Part shown: in pieces, positions 33,379 through 34,750 of the stretch
Numbering within the stretch: the stretch's first letter is position 1
Layout: the number at the start of each line of letters is the position of its first letter
Made by a program: the position numbers and the translations under genes
Assembly (NCBI GenBank): GCA_024640505.1
Contig: JAHEEV010000257.1
Coordinates: forward strand, 1 to 34,750
Direction: 5' to 3'
Length of the DNA stretch: 34,750 nucleotides
Source: Halieaceae bacterium
GTDB lineage: Bacteria; Pseudomonadota; Gammaproteobacteria; Pseudomonadales; Halieaceae
The notes under the pieces: generated by a model
Told to the model about the DNA's origin: nothing
The model's database searches: none
The model's input: only the letters and a program-made list of their open reading frames with translations

Positions 33379-34750
33379 TTGGAAAAATCCGTCTTCCACA
33401 GGCTCAGCAGCCTTCTTTGGGGTGCCATCGTCACCCTGATTGTGCTGTTCGCGATCTATGTCAGCGTAGGGCGCCTGCTGGCCTCCAACCTGGGGCTCTA
33501 CCAGGAGGAGATTCTTGCCGAGATCAACAGCCGCGTGCCCTTCGATATCGCCGCAGACCGCGTGGATGGTGAGTGGCGCTCCTTCAATCCGGTTATCGTG
33601 CTGTCCGGGCTGCGCCTCAGCGTGCCCGGAATGGGTCAGGAGACGCTGGAACTGTCTGGCGGGAGAATCGGGCTGGACATTCTGGAGAGCCTGCGCACGC
33701 GCTCCCTGCAATCCACCCGGCTGGAGCTGGATGGCCTCAGTCTCACCGGGGAACTGGACGAGCATGGGCGCTTCCGCCTGACCGGCTTTGAGGGCGGCGG
33801 GGAGCTGGAGGATTGGCTGCGGGAGTTCCTGTTGAATATCGAGCGGATTGCACTCAGCGACAATGAGCTCCAGCTCAACCTGCCCAACGGGGAGTCCCGG
33901 TCGCTCGATCTCGAGCTGGAACTGCTCCGGGAGGGCAGTCGCCGCTATCTGGACGCCACTCTCTATTCTGCCCGCGGCACTCGTATCCATATGCTGGGCC
34001 GGGGGCTGGGAAATCCCTTCAGACCGGATGCTTTTACCGGTGAGCTCTACCTGGACATCGGCAGCAGTGACCTGGGCGCGATCGGGGGCCTGCTGACTGC
34101 CGATCCACCGCCGATCTGGGCAGAGGGTGCTCTGGATCTTGAATTGTGGCTGAACTGGGATCGAGGTGAGATCGATGTGGAGTCCCGGGCCACTGGCCGC
34201 AGCCTTCGTTTCGCGCCCCGTGACCATGCCTGGGAGATTCCCCTGGAGCGGGTCGCGCTGCAGGCCAAACTGGTGGAGCGGGAGAATCGCTGGACGCTGT
34301 TTGCTGCCGACCTGCAACTCGAGCACCAGGGTGTGAACGTGGTGCTGCCGCGGCTGCAAATGGATATGTGGGGAGACGCCGTGCGGGTGCGGACCCGGGC
34401 CGTTGATCTCGAGTCCCTGAATGGACTGGTCGGCAACCTGGAACTGCTGCCGGCCGGCCTGGCCGAGGTGTTCGCCACCCTCCAGCCCAGGGGTAGCCTG
34501 GAAGCCCTGCAATTGATTGTTACGGATGTGGGAGCCCCTGCTGCCGACTGGGAAGTCGAGGCCAATTTCGCCGGGGTCGAGGTCGCTTCCTGGCAGGGTG
34601 CACCGGGTGTGACGTCTGCCAGCGGCTATCTGGAGCTGGCCGATGGCGGCGGCTTTGTCGTGCTGGACAGTCGCGACCTCTCGCTGGATTTCCCCACGGT
34701 TTACCGGGAGCCGCTGGCGTACGATGACATTCACGGTACCATCGGGATCG
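33379..34750 (+). CDS. yhdP: YhdP-family AsmA-like protein (3'-truncated by the window)
   Basis: 457 codons visible from a TTG at 33379 (M-E-K-S-V-F-H-R-L-S-S-L-L-W-G); a stop at 33361 lies just upstream in frame, so the start choice is limited. One N-terminal membrane anchor (LLWGAIVTLIVLFAIYVSVGRLL) is followed by beta-rich periplasmic sequence typical of the DUF3971/TIGR02099 family (NSRVPFDIAADRVDGEWRSFNPVIVLSGLRL). YhdP in E. coli is a very large protein implicated in phospholipid transport to the outer membrane, so most of the gene lies beyond the window. Its place after rng is the usual one. Confidence 0.93.
   Translation, partial: MEKSVFHRLSSLLWGAIVTLIVLFAIYVSVGRLLASNLGLYQEEILAEINSRVPFDIAADRVDGEWRSFNPVIVLSGLRLSVPGMGQETLELSGGRIGLDILESLRTRSLQSTRLELDGLSLTGELDEHGRFRLTGFEGGGELEDWLREFLLNIERIALSDNELQLNLPNGESRSLDLELELLREGSRRYLDATLYSARGTRIHMLGRGLGNPFRPDAFTGELYLDIGSSDLGAIGGLLTADPPPIWAEGALDLELWLNWDRGEIDVESRATGRSLRFAPRDHAWEIPLERVALQAKLVERENRWTLFAADLQLEHQGVNVVLPRLQMDMWGDAVRVRTRAVDLESLNGLVGNLELLPAGLAEVFATLQPRGSLEALQLIVTDVGAPAADWEVEANFAGVEVASWQGAPGVTSASGYLELADGGGFVVLDSRDLSLDFPTVYREPLAYDDIHGTIGI

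Noticed and set aside
33319-34734. 471-codon open frame on the minus strand
   Set aside because: Antisense to yhdP, whose plus-strand translation has a membrane anchor and family sequence. The antisense product is a Gln/Gly/Pro-rich shadow.

Overview
The window looks like chromosomal DNA of a GC-rich gammaproteobacterium. The core gene order resembles the Pseudomonas/Cellvibrionales arrangement: TPR lipoprotein-lolB-ispE-tRNA-Gln-prs-rplY-pth-ychF, hemA-prfA-prmC-moeB, and gatCAB divergent from mreBCD-maf-rng-yhdP. A marine Halieaceae-like host is my guess from protein flavour and frequent TTG/GTG starts; it is inferred, not shown.

Region 1 (1-7600) is accessory DNA. At the left edge are the 3' part of an IS6-family transposase and the C-terminal remnant of a second, IS481-like transposase. 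From 719 to 7568 lies a small integrative island in an elongator tRNA-Met gene. Its limits are a perfect 46-bp direct repeat of the tRNA 3' half (719-764 and 7523-7568). Just inside each end is the same 18-bp motif, built of two TCCCGCA repeats, which probably are integrase arm sites. Cargo: a Fic protein with an N-terminal winged helix and a striking array of alternating inverted half-sites before its start, an IS91-family element, almost 1 kb of apparently non-coding DNA with strong inverted repeats, and a recombination cassette (tyrosine recombinase, excisionase, second tyrosine recombinase) whose last two genes overlap by 136 bp in different frames.

Region 2 (7600-15043, all minus strand) is housekeeping: yqhA, ychF, pth, rplY, prs, tRNA-Gln, ispE, lolB and a TPR lipoprotein. 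Region 3 (15281-19305, plus) is the tightly overlapping hemA-prfA-prmC-moeB operon. Region 4 (19322-24551) holds a MATE transporter, a DoxX/HvfX-like membrane protein, rhlB, cysZ, a small Cys-rich CWC protein and an Smr-domain protein.

Region 5 (24552-25060) lies between two convergent genes and holds the most interesting non-coding signal: two ~185-bp elements, inverted relative to each other. Each is a long imperfect hairpin. They share several exact sequence blocks while their stems differ in sequence but stay complementary. Each lies 20-26 bp beyond the stop codon of its neighbouring gene, with the same polarity relative to that gene. This looks like a structured repeat family, possibly acting as 3'-end or RNA elements.

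Region 6 (25061-34750): a small PA4642-like protein, gatB, gatA and gatC (minus), then mreB, mreC, mreD, maf, rng and the start of yhdP (plus), which runs off the window. mreC has no usual start codon where the family N-terminus begins; a well-spaced Shine-Dalgarno points to an ATC start.
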